NCBI GenBank assembly: GCA_024195265.1
Contig: JAJLRJ010000002.1
Location: 46,036,252 to 46,100,251 of the forward strand
Direction of reading: 5' to 3'
Source of the DNA: Dendrophyllia cribrosa
Lineage: Eukaryota; Cnidaria; Anthozoa; Scleractinia; Dendrophylliidae
Length of the DNA: 64,000 nucleotides
The translations under genes were made by a program, and so were the position numbers. The notes under the pieces were generated by a model. That model searched no databases, was not told where the DNA came from, and saw only the letters and a list, made by a program, of their open reading frames with translations. Shown piece after piece: positions 35,672-45,194 of the stretch (positions are counted from its first letter, which is position 1; each line of letters opens with the position of its first letter).

Positions 35672-35800
35672 AAAAACGAGTGAGTGTTTCATTGGGTTTC
35701 AAAACACCGAGAAACAGATGAACGCCCCGAGGCCGTAGGCCGAGGGCTTTTATTGTTTCGAGGTGTTTTGAAACCCAATGAAACACGACTCACGAGTTTT
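35672..35800. mobile_element. Palindromic MITE
   Basis: AAAACGAGTGAGTGTTTC and inverted GAAACACGACTCACGAGTTTT. The arms continue through CATTGGGTTTCAAAACACC. Confidence 0.8.
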
Positions 35801-35891
35801 CTTCACATGACGATCTGCATTTATTTTTAGTTTGTCGGAAAGTGAAGTGGTTGTTTGTTGAGGGCGGATAAATGAACCTTGGACGAAAAAC

Positions 35892-37406
35892 ATGGCAGAT
35901 TCCAGGTTCAGGCCCAGCAAATCAATCGAATACAAGGAAGAAGCGTTGGTACAAAATGCTGTTCCTAAGTCCACTCATTACAAAAACAAATGGGCGGCGT
36001 CAATTTTTGAGGAACGGCAGAGAGCTCGAGCAACAAAAGTACCAACGCTGGGACCTGGTGGGTTATTTAAAGATTACGACGTTCACAAAGTACAGCCGTT
36101 GGAAATCTCGGAAGTTGAAATGGATGCTTTAACCTTGAACTATTGTCTTACGAAATTCATTCGAGAAGTGGCAAAGCCGTCGAAGGAGAAGTATCCGCCG
36201 AAAACCTTGTACCAAATAGTGTGCGGTATTCGTCGGTATATTGTTGAAAAGAAACCAAATGCGAGTTGAATCCTCTGGATACTTTAGACAAAACGTAAGT
36301 TTCAGTTTGCTCTGCAATTTGTTTCTTTAGACATCGATAGTTTGGGTACATTTTAATGTTGTCGTTTATTCGCAGATTTTTGATGTTGCGTCGTACTCTT
36401 GATGCTGAGATGAAGGAGGGGACGAGATTAGGACTTGGCTTGAAGACCAAGAGAGAAGAGAAACTACCAGTAGATGACGGAGATAAGAAGAATTTCTGGG
36501 AAATGGGACTTTTAGGAAAGGAGACAGCTAAGTCGTTATTGAATGTTGTGTACTATTACAATGGCAAATTGTTTGAGCTTCGTGCTGGAGAGCATAGAAA
36601 TATTTGTTTGAATAATTTTGAAATTCGCGAGAATTATATTCGCTTTGAGGAAAACGTCTCGAAGACGTATCACGGAGGTTTCAATTGCTAGATCTAAAGT
36701 ACGGAGCACGGGTTGTAAAGCACATTTGTCATGGAGTTGGCAAAAAGCACGAGCCTTGTTCTGTTGATTTGTACCGTTTATACATTGGCCCCGTGGAAAG
36801 TAAGGGGAAAGATGTAGGAGCTTTCCATCTCAAGCCGAATGCGAAAAAAATTATTTTGACAAAATCGCCAGTGGGTGTAAACAATCTTAATCGTATTTTG
36901 CAAGACATGTGTAAAGCCTCAGGGATTGATCGAAAAACTTCGCATTGTTTACGTGTAACTTGTGCATCTTCTTTGTTTTTGCAGGGGTGGAAAGTAACTT
37001 AATTCGTGATAAAACTGGGCATCGATCTGACGCGCTATTTAAATACAACACACATGTATGAAAAACCGAACGAAAAAGTTGTTTCAAACGTGAGTGCCAT
37101 TTTAGGTCCTAAGGCTGGATTTCCACTGTCGCGTAATTTTAACGAGCGTAAATATAATAAGAGGCGATGTATGAACAGCTTGCGTAAAAGTTTACGCGAG
37201 TTGTTCATACATCGTCTCTTCTTTTTATTTAGGCACGTAAAAAATACGCGACAGTGGAAATCCACCTTAAGTGTAAAAGTGATGTTAAAAGTAGTCCTAA
37301 AGACGAGATTAAGACCGATGGAAATCAAGTTCAGTTCGAGAAGCTTGCTTTCTGTTTTGGGAACTTCAATAATTGTAATGTTACATTCCATGTCAATAAC
37401 AAATAA
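35892..37406 (+). pseudogene. DUF3504 / Crypton-derived tyrosine-recombinase-like gene (ZMYM2/QRICH1/KIAA1958 type), frameshifted and element-interrupted
   Basis: The start is ATG at 35892 (MADSRFRPSKSIEY). Exon 1 runs to 36294, an 81-bp intron follows (36295-36375, GTAAGT...TTCGCAG) and exon 2 runs to TAA at 37404-37406. The N-terminal part (WAASIFEERQRARA, KYPPKTLYQIVCGIRRYI) and the C-terminal catalytic-like part (YHGG, ARVVKHICH, SHCLR, LIRDKTGHRSDALFKY) match the DUF3504 domain. That domain descends from Crypton tyrosine recombinases: HxLR, a GHRS histidine box and a following tyrosine are all visible. Three net one-base losses break the frame, near 36266, 36683 and 36986. A 155-bp palindromic element (37113-37267) sits in the last coding part, and beyond it the frame resumes to a tail reading CFGNFNNCNVTFHVNNK. 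All three breaks are single bases, one at a G run, so assembly error is possible; otherwise this is a recent pseudogene. It could be a domesticated host gene copy or a Crypton remnant. Confidence 0.75.
37113..37267. mobile_element. 155-bp palindromic MITE inside the DUF3504 gene, TAA duplication
   Basis: Same family and exact length as 1695-1849; TAA at 37110-37112 and 37268-37270. It splits the C-terminal coding part of the DUF3504 gene; removing element plus one TAA would leave the flanking frame continuous. Confidence 0.85.
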
Positions 37407-37501
37407 ACTGAATTGAAAAATTGCAATGGTAATTAAAAGCTATTTGTTCATGTTCTAATTGTTGTTTTGGTTTATGAATGTGCACATTAAGAAACATTCA
37501 G

Positions 37502-37536
37502 CACATGTGTTTCAAACACTAGTTGAAACACATGTG
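37502..37536. repeat. Hairpin beside the assembly gap
   Basis: CACATGTGTTTCAA and inverted TTGAAACACATGTG, 15 bases before the N run. Confidence 0.75.
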
Positions 37537-37550
37537 GTTTTCAACTGGTG

Positions 37551-38050
37551 NNNNNNNNNNNNNNNNNNNNNNNNNNNNNNNNNNNNNNNNNNNNNNNNNN
37601 NNNNNNNNNNNNNNNNNNNNNNNNNNNNNNNNNNNNNNNNNNNNNNNNNNNNNNNNNNNNNNNNNNNNNNNNNNNNNNNNNNNNNNNNNNNNNNNNNNNN
37701 NNNNNNNNNNNNNNNNNNNNNNNNNNNNNNNNNNNNNNNNNNNNNNNNNNNNNNNNNNNNNNNNNNNNNNNNNNNNNNNNNNNNNNNNNNNNNNNNNNNN
37801 NNNNNNNNNNNNNNNNNNNNNNNNNNNNNNNNNNNNNNNNNNNNNNNNNNNNNNNNNNNNNNNNNNNNNNNNNNNNNNNNNNNNNNNNNNNNNNNNNNNN
37901 NNNNNNNNNNNNNNNNNNNNNNNNNNNNNNNNNNNNNNNNNNNNNNNNNNNNNNNNNNNNNNNNNNNNNNNNNNNNNNNNNNNNNNNNNNNNNNNNNNNN
38001 NNNNNNNNNNNNNNNNNNNNNNNNNNNNNNNNNNNNNNNNNNNNNNNNNN
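37551..38050. other. Assembly gap, 500 N
   Basis: Exactly 500 N, a conventional scaffold-gap size. Order and orientation of the two sides rest on scaffolding evidence that is not visible here. Confidence 1.
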
Positions 38051-38408
38051 GGCTCCGTGCTATGATAACATATAATACAATGGAAAAGTAACCGTTGAAG
38101 ATTTAAAGCTTAAAAAACCGTTACAAAAGAGATGAAAAAAGAAGAACATGCAACATACAGAAGTAGATATAAACGGAAATAAAGGTATTACATTTCATCT
38201 TTTTTATTAATTCCTAGAGGTTCAAGAGTGTTACCTCTATCGATGAGATATGCTTCTCTTGCTTTGCGTCACGTCACTGTCGAATCAGCCTTGCTTTTTT
38301 TCGTTTATTACTATTATTTATAGCTGATTAGATCCTCAATTTGGATCCGGTGCTTCTGTTTTGTTACGTTGGTCCTTGCCTTCAAAATTGCATTCAATAA
38401 CGTACACC

Positions 38409-39503
38409 TTAGCAGCCTCTATTTGAACAAGATTGCTCCTTGTTCTTTCGTGCTTGCCCTTTCTGATGCTTGTTCTTCGTACTTTTGCGCGCGTTTTTGG
38501 TGTGCACTGAAATCAAATAAGACTTACATTAACCGTGACATAAATCAGAACCTCCCTCACCCCCTACGCCCAGCTCCCCACCCTCCTGCTCCCGTCCAAC
38601 GTCGTTCACGTGACCATTACATATCGCGTACTCAAAGTTCACCAACCCTCCCCCTCCTAGGCGTTTAACCACCCATTACGTCTAACGCCCAACCCTCCCC
38701 TTCCCCAACGTCGTCCCCATGGGTAAGACAGGTGACCATTACATTTCGCGGACTCAATGTTAACAGCCGATCGAGCGCTCGAGTGAAATTTTATCTCAGT
38801 GTTATTCATGTATTCACGAGTTAAAAATACGAAGTAAGAGGTGTTACTCGTGTTAGTTTTCGCAGCGGCGTTACTGATGGCAGCCTGAAAGCGATATTGA
38901 AATTTGGGATGGGCGAATGTGTTTCCAAGCCGATATAATCGATATTTGGGTTACATCCAAGTTTACTGATCAGCAAATAAAGGTGAATTAGGGTTGTGTT
39001 GCTCATAAATAATGTAACGGGACACAAAACAGAATCAGGCCGGCTTTTGAGAAAGCTTGAGAACATTCTAAAAGAAGAGAAATGAAAACCTGGATTAACT
39101 GGGCTTTCGAACAATAACGCCCTGCAGAATAGCAGAACCAACTCAACTTTACTTGTGGTCTTGGTCCACGAATTCTGACCGACACTTTTACTCTTTCCGC
39201 TACAGGTTAAACAGAAAGCCACGTACCTTTGCCTTTCGCCTTCTTAGCTTTGTTTTTCGCTTGGCCTGCCTTTCTAGCTGCTGCCTTGGCCCTTTTTTTA
39301 GCGGCCTTCATTGCGCTTTTTGAAAGAGCTTTAATTATAGTACCCAGGCCGGCATTAGCTCCAGGAATAAGCAACGAGGATTGCAGTGCAGTGTTGTCGC
39401 CATCATGAGGGCCAGTGTTGAACAAGTAGCCTCCCAGCGAGATCAAATCTATGGCGATGCTGAGCACGATAATCAAGTACACCAGTTTTGTAAAGGACGC
39501 CAT
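38409..39503 (-). CDS. Small secreted lysine-rich basic protein, copy A (intact, two exons)
   Basis: Exon 1 is 39503-39227 and exon 2 is 38506-38409, separated by a 720-bp intron (GTACGT...ATTTCAG). The two exons join in frame to 124 residues ending TAA. Residues about 7-28 form a hydrophobic segment (LVYLIIVLSIAIDLISLGG) typical of a signal peptide or a single membrane anchor. Residues about 29-56 are neutral. From residue 57 the chain is extremely basic: KSAMKAAKKRAKAAARKAG, then AKNKAKKAKGK, and exon 2 continues KNARKSTKNKHQKGQARKNK before two cysteines near the end. I count 20 Lys and 5 Arg against one Glu in residues 57-124. I do not recognise the family. The layout (hydrophobic leader plus Ala/Lys-rich amphipathic tract) resembles cationic host-defence peptides or matrix proteins, but that is inference. 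Paralogous exons at 42567-42661, 48395-48498 and 50638-50735 support it as a real gene. Confidence 0.7.
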
Positions 39504-40330
39504 CTTGGTTTAGACCTTTTATAGAAGAATTCAATCGATTATTGCCGATTGATGGGGGGTGGGGGGGGGGGGGGGGTGGGCTGGGGCAGCTAACACTGAA
39601 TAAGGGCGGGGAGCACTAACAGAGGGACGGGAAGTAAGAGAAAATGCTAGGAGATGCGAAAAGCATTTACTATTAGACTTAGGAAAAAGTCTTCGTTTCC
39701 CAGAATCCCAGGACTTGCTGCCACATAAATATTAATACAACAGAAATTCCATTACCGCTGATTTTGAATGATAAAATACTTTCACGTTTATGAAATAAAT
39801 TGTGCGATTTGTCAGTTCCTGAATATAAATGATTTTAAAAATATACTCACGGGCCACACGGGACTTTTAAGAAAGGCACGAACCGATCAAACGGGGCTGT
39901 GTTGCACATTCAAATACTCTTTAAAGGCGCTTTAACATTTTTGTTTTCGTGAAGTATGTTTTAAATGGGTACCTCTGAAGAAAGCATGGGCACATATAAA
40001 TCGTTTATACTCTGAATTCAAATCATGACAAGGAGCATACAAATATAAGTAACAAATGATCTTCTTGATTTTTATGTTCCACAAATGAACCGAGAAAACA
40101 GCAATTTTTAAAGCCCAGCTTCGCTTGTTAAATTTCACTGGTATTTTACTGCTCGTGGGAAACGATAATTACAAGCGAAATATTTTTTCAGCTTTTCATC
40201 TTTTTTTGCTCACAAGTAGAGAAAAACATTTGATGAGTGATTTAATTAACATCCGGTTATACTCACTCACAGTCAGCAACGAAGAAATTAGATAAAGATC
40301 TGGCACAAGGACAATTGGTGAACAGGTACG
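39504..40330. other. No gene recognised upstream of the lysine-rich gene
   Basis: A G-rich run (39555-39577) and AT-rich sequence. A TATAAAAG word on the minus strand lies only about 15 bases before the start codon, too close to serve as a TATA box for that start unless the transcript begins elsewhere. Confidence 0.4.
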
Positions 40331-40334
40331 ATAC

Positions 40335-40612
40335 AGGCGATGGAAATTTTTAGGTCATGTCTTAAGAATGTAACCCGACAAGAACCCCAACTGAGATCGC
40401 ATTAACATGGATACTCGAACTGAAAGCAAGCATAGGAGGGGACGACCAAGAGAGGCGTGGCGCGGGAGACCTGTCGATGAAGAAAGGACGCAGCTATGAT
40501 TTAGAACTTGGAAAGAAGCAGAGACTGCAGCCAGCAGAGACAGAACAACTTGGAGGAGGAGAATTGTATTTAAAGGCCCTTATTCTCCACGATGATAGAC
40601 AGGATAGATAAT
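40335..40612 (+). pseudogene. Non-LTR retrotransposon ORF2, C-terminal remnant
   Basis: The frame reads RRWKFLGHVLRM, then HRRGRPREAWR, VDEERTQL, and FRTWKEAETAASRDRTTWRRRI, with stops and indels between. This is the conserved tail of LINE reverse-transcriptase proteins (GHVLRM ... GRP..TWRR ... A.DR..WR). It is 5'-truncated and dead, as is usual for LINE copies. Confidence 0.8.
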
Positions 40613-40619
40613 GATATCA

Positions 40620-42040
40620 CAGATATGATGCAACGAAAAACAGTCGTACCTTACAGTATTTTCTTTATCTGGCCTTGTGTCCCTCTTTAGTTAGCTTCAA
40701 AGCCTCCTTAAAAGACTGTTTTTTACTGGGTAACTCACTTATTTATAATCTTGCTTTTACACGGAAGTGAAATCTGATTAGTCGCTTAAGCTTACAATGA
40801 ATCAAAGCACGCCTTTCACTCGGCTATCTGAAATTGAGTGAACGTTAATCTTCGTTTGAAGCTTTTTCAGTCATGGGCGGTATATATTCAAAGTAACTTA
40901 GTTATTTTGTACTCACGGTAAATTAATGTGTCAACAAGAAAAAGTACTGTAAATGTAAACGAGAATCCACATGAAGCTTTAATTTTTGGCACGTTTATTG
41001 ACGTGTTTCACCAGTGGCTGATGTAACGTGCCAAGACCGTGTCACGCCCTGACCTCAAACTTGTTCCGGTTTATACCCGTCGTGATTTTGTGCTCGAAAG
41101 ATCAAGCATCGGAGTTAATCCTTTCAAATAAATATAAAATCATAATTTCCACTTTAAAAAAAATGAAAAACGAACAACACTTTGAACAACATAGTAAATT
41201 GCCAGCGCCACAGAAAAGGACGGCTCAAAAGCTTTCATTTGGATGTTCGGTCAATAGACTTATAAAGCTGGAACCACTTTCTACGGCATAAAAACAGCAC
41301 CACAGGAAACTGAGCTTTCGAATACAGCTACATCTCTCAAATTTGATGTGTAAAATCTTCTACCTAGTATCGCAAGTTTTCAATTCATAAATATTGGAGA
41401 AGTCAAATTTTACAAAAAATTATTTGACATCGTCGTTCTCATACAAACACTGTGTTTGGCGGCATGTTTATCATGATCCTGATATTAAACCTATGATTCC
41501 CATTAACCGCAAAGTGGTTTATTTATTCAAATGCGAGCAGCTGAACGGCGGTTCTTATTTTGTCCCTATTTTGCACCTTCTCTCAGGATCTCGTATTGAC
41601 AAGCTTTGTGTTGAATCTTGCATAGGCTCCATCTAAAGCATTTCAGTACAGTAGAAGCACAAGTGAGATCTGGGTTCGAGATTAGGGGTATACTTCATGC
41701 TGACAAGCCAGATAATAGTCTACGTAAGGTACGTTCTACAGCGCACAGGTGTGAAACATGAGTGTCATAACTTGCCCTTCGCGCTCGTTGCTCACGCTTT
41801 ATAATTACGCTCACGTCACGCATAAGTTCGAGCATTTTACTTTCCTTCCCGGAATAGCTATAGAAACTGAACTTATAAACTCTCAGGCAGTTTTCATTAA
41901 TGAACTGGCTTTATTTCTTCTAATTCTACAAGTTTAGTGCACCATTCAAAGAAATACAAATTAATTCAAAGCGCACAGTATATAGAGAGTTCAACCAAGT
42001 TTAGTTTATAAAAATCCTTTTTCTTGGGCCATTTTAGTTT
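40620..42040. other. No gene recognised
   Basis: AT-rich. Frames at 41028-41291 and 41394-41636 show no familiar motif; the second could be a fragment (VYLFKCEQLNGG) but I cannot support a call. Confidence 0.35.
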
Positions 42041-42045
42041 TAACA

Positions 42046-42450
42046 AAAACAAAACGCAAACAGCGGTTACAAACATTTGTCTAAAATGCATTTCTTTCAG
42101 TTACTTGACGTTTCGTATGTGAACTGGAAACTAGTAGAATAAAATTACAGCTGTGTCACCGAGTAACTGATTGACAACAACAACAACTGTAATGAAAACC
42201 TTAATGATTTACATTGTCTTTACCTTTATCAATTCAATCATTACAGTTGTTGTTGTTGTCAATCATTACTCGGTGACACAGTTGTAATTTTATTCTACTA
42301 GTTTCCAGTTCTTTGCTTTATACATTTAAATTTAGGTCGCTTTCAATAACGATCACTTCTGATGATGTATGTGGTGCATACGAAACGTCAAGTAACTGAA
42401 AGAAATGCATTTTAGACAAATGTTTGTAACCGCTGTTTGCGTTTTGTTTT
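42046..42450. mobile_element. Long palindromic element, about 405 bp
   Basis: AAACGCAAACAGCGGTTAC and its inverse at the ends. CAGTTACTTGACGTTTCGTA and GACAACAACAACAACTGTAAT are found in both arms. One arm carries about 60 extra bases. Confidence 0.8.
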
Positions 42451-42566
42451 AAGTTTAGTTTACTTTTTCGCCATGTCAATTAACTACACTCTCCTCTCCT
42501 TTTCCTACAAATACTGAAATAGTCTGAAACCTATACGAGCGGGAGAGGGGTGGAGACAAGGCAAGT

Positions 42567-42661
42567 CTATCCCTTGTTAGATCTGTTTTGTTCCCTCTGT
42601 TGTCGGGCTTGTCCTTCCTCGTGCTTGTTCCTGGTGCTTTCCCGGGCACCGCTAGTGTGCT
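42567..42661 (-). pseudogene. Lysine-rich small-protein family, copy B: last exon only
   Basis: Acceptor TGATTTCAG precedes 95 bases that stay open in the phase used by copy A (one base carried over), reading EHTSGARESTRNKHEE, then GQARQQREQNRSNKG and TAG. It aligns with copy A exon 2 at HT, ST.NKH and GQ.R. Its basic charge is partly lost: Glu and Gln replace several Lys. No first exon was found upstream on this strand, so the copy is incomplete here, although an unseen distant exon cannot be excluded. The adjoining intron is homologous to that of copy C, so B and C are the more recent duplicate pair. Confidence 0.55.
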
Positions 42662-42878
42662 CTGAAATCAGATACAACTATCATTAGAATACTAGACAAA
42701 AGCTAATTGTTGTCGGCGAGGGGCCAGAGTTTGATGGATATATAGTTGCGGTTTTTAAAGAATCCGAAATCGGATTTGTGATCTCATGGATGCTTCATGA
42801 CTAAAACAAACAAAAAACTGTTGATATGCAACTGAAACTATATTGACTCCCTCATGTATTTCAATCTGCTTGAACATA

Positions 42879-43187
42879 CACCTTATTCATAAATGGCGAC
42901 CGATTCATGATTCTTTTTTGCCTCACTAGCCTCATTTTAGCGTGTAAATTCTTTTGAATTTTGCATATGCTAACGAGGCTTGTGAGGCTAATTAAAATAA
43001 ATACAATAGAATAATAAATCCGCCGCCATTTATGAATTAGGGCCTGGTCGCACTACAGTCAAAAATCGAGGAAAACAAAAGAAACCGCTCCGGTGGGACA
43101 CGCTTTTTGTGGAATGTTTTTGTTTTTATGTCATTTTGTACGGGCTAATTTTTGTTTTTGACTGTGGTGCGACTAGGCCCTAAGGTG
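42879..43187. mobile_element. MITE with CACCTTATTCATAAATGGCG terminus, itself interrupted
   Basis: CACCTTATTCATAAATGGCG at the left; the inverse at 43024-43039 continues at 43181-43187 after the inserted 141-bp element. The corresponding place in the homologous segment (near 48950) is empty: GAACATATAATTTTC. TA is the likely target duplication. Confidence 0.85.
43040..43180. mobile_element. 163-bp MITE family, copy 4 (internally deleted, 141 bp)
   Basis: GGGCCTGGTCGCACTACAGTC to inverted GACTGTGGTGCGACTAGGCCC, lacking about 22 bp near the left arm. Flanks are TTA and TAA; the original target in the host terminus was TAA. Confidence 0.85.
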
Positions 43188-43752
43188 TATATAATTTTCA
43201 AAATATATCTTACTAATACATGGGTCGCGTCACGCATTAAAAGGGCCCGTATGACATGGCACGTGATTTCGAGTAATTTGCATTTAATCAGCTGCTCAAA
43301 ATGGCGGAAGCCTTGCAGTATGTGCATTCAAAGCGCGATATTTATGGTTTAAATTTTTATTTCCAATCCTGACTTTTTTCGCTTCCATCATATTATTTAG
43401 GGATTGAAGTGGGCAAAAAAGCTGAAAACTCAAAATCGAGAAAATATGTCGCCCGGGCCCATTTCACCATGTCTATCCATACTCATAAAACCTGTGCCTG
43501 TCACTTTTCATGGTCATGGCTAGCGGAATGTTTGTATAAAAGTATGAAAATTGGCTGAAGAACTATAATGTCAAAAGTGCCTTGCAGAAGGGAATGTTAA
43601 CATATTCTTGTTTTTTTTAATGGTCTGCGGATTGCTTCCTTGTTTAAAACCTTGTCTTGTCTTATATCTCTTTTATCTCTATAGATGTTCTCTATGCAAA
43701 AACATGTGACATGTGATCGTCTAAGCTAATTAAAAAATGTATGAAATATTAC

Positions 43753-44896
43753 CTCAGGGATGGGAATGATTGGGATTTCCATATTTTGCTTTTTTCTCTC
43801 CTGTAGGATTGCTGACAGTGGTGGAACATGCGCACGAACTTTCTCGGGGAGGGCCATCCGAAGTTCATGGAACGCCTTGTCGCTGATAAGCCCCTCATCT
43901 TTCGCAGCCAAAATCTTTTGCACGACTTCGCACGTATAGCCACCGTCCTCCTCGCGATCTGATTCAACGTTCGAGAGCGGGATGACAACTTCTCGTCCAC
44001 TGACGTCAAATTTAATCTATGTGTAGTTATATATGACTTTTAGTTTTATCTGAAGAGTATGTAACAACGGTTTGAGAGTTTCAAAGTTCGGAAATCAACT
44101 GGGCCCGGTTGTTCGAAAGCCAGTTAACGCTAACCCAGGATTAAAACTTAACCGAGGATTTAATTTCTCTTGTTAAAAGTGTTTTCAAACGCAAATTATA
44201 AGTTACATGCACATGTACAAGCGAAGACAAGTCAGAAACGAAACTAAAGGGCAAAAATACTTTGGAAAAATCTCCATTGATTTATTATTTAACTGGAATC
44301 AAAATTGATGCCAACCCTGGGTTATCTTAACCGCGCTTTGAACAACCCGGCCCTGATCATGAACAAGTGTCGATGGCATCAAAAGGAATAAACATAAAGA
44401 TGGGCTACTGTTATCCTGGTTAATTGAAGATATTTTGCAGTAATACGTACCTCAATAGGTTTAAATTCAGCTGGTAATTTCTCTGCGGCATTTCGGAAGT
44501 ACTCGGTAATTTTTTTCTTTTCAAAGACCTGGCAGCCTTTTCCACCTCCCAGTAACTTTTACGGCTCACGTTAAACTTGACGGTGCGTTTAACTGGATCC
44601 ACTGGCAGGCGACTTCGTGCGACTTCGTCTCGGAGAAGCTGAATCTCCTGGCGTAACTGGAAGGCTTCTGCCCTTGCTTCGGCAATTTCCGTCGATTGCG
44701 AATGGATGATGGCACGTTCCACGACTTTTTCTGTTCGCAGTTTGTCAATTTCTGCTCGCATTAAACGAATGCGTTCGTCATACGCTTCCAGAAGTGGCAA
44801 TGAGACAATACTTGCAGACTGTTCAGCTTCGAAATGCCTCGGACCGCGTTTGTGGAGCACATGGGATGGCTTTTCTATTTTAAACTTCGAATACAT
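43753..44896 (-). CDS. Unrecognised coiled-coil protein, two exons, 3' part missing, one homopolymer frameshift
   Basis: Exon 1 is 44896-44451 (ATG, MYSKFKIEKPSHVL) and exon 2 is 44016-43753. The donor is GTACGT, the acceptor CACATAG, and a second donor GTAATA shows the gene goes on. Residues about 35-100 are a predicted coiled coil (LPLLEAYDERIRLMRAEIDKL, QLRQEIQLLRDEVARS). A basic stretch SYWEVEKAARSLKRKK follows. There the A7 run (44511-44517) shifts the frame: one more A would give ITEYFRNAAEKLPAEFKPIE, which joins in phase with exon 2 (IKFDVSGREVVIPLSNVE ... KILAAKDEGLISDKAFHELR ... ALPEKVRAHVPPLSAI). Because exon 2 and the donor sit perfectly in the shifted frame, an indel or sequencing error in the A run is likely. 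The upstream in-frame GTG at 44962 is not taken as the start because a stop codon precedes it and an ATG is available. I have a vague impression of similar multi-copy proteins in cnidarians, but I assign no function. Confidence 0.6.
44101..44353. mobile_element. Inverted-repeat MITE in the intron of the coiled-coil gene
   Basis: Termini GGGCCCGGTTGTTCGAAAGC and the inverted GCTTTGAACAACCCGGCCC bracket 253 bp, with further inverted similarity around the AACCCAGG motifs. It lies wholly within the intron between 44450 and 44017. No coding capacity. Confidence 0.8.
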
Positions 44897-45194
44897 TCTC
44901 TCTTTTTTTCTACTCAATCTTTCTCTCGATGACAAGTGCAAGTGGTTTTTGTCTCGCGGCACGCGTCACTTTAATCTAAGGGTTTGTCTCGCGGGACCGT
45001 TCAGACAGAACAAAAAAACAATGACGCTATAAACTGAGCGCGAATTTCAAAGACGTTCGTTATTCTTGAAAAGGGTTAGGTTTCTTTTCTAATTTAAACA
45101 ATCCGTCGAATATCGGACTTAATTGAAAACTCATCTAGGCCGTTTACTTATATCATTTTAAAAGGTCTACCGAAGAGTTTCGCGGCGCTGTTAA

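Larger units (their letters stand above)
42662..43215. repeat. Intron-side duplication shared by copies B and C (B side)
   Basis: 42662-42878 plus 43188-43215 match 48499-48528 and 48770-48975 (GCTAATTGTTGTCGG, CCAGAGTTTGATGGAT, GACTAAAACAAACAAAAAACTG). The B side holds the nested elements 42879-43187. Confidence 0.8.

Noticed and set aside
37459..38091. Long open frames across 37551-38050
   Set aside because: They consist of N; nothing is known about this stretch.
38821..39222. 133-codon minus-strand frame
   Set aside because: It lies in the intron of the lysine-rich gene, starts at GTG within the donor region and shows no motif.
39509..39525. TATA box of the lysine-rich gene
   Set aside because: TATAAAAG lies about 15 bases from the start codon, too close for a transcription start before the ATG.
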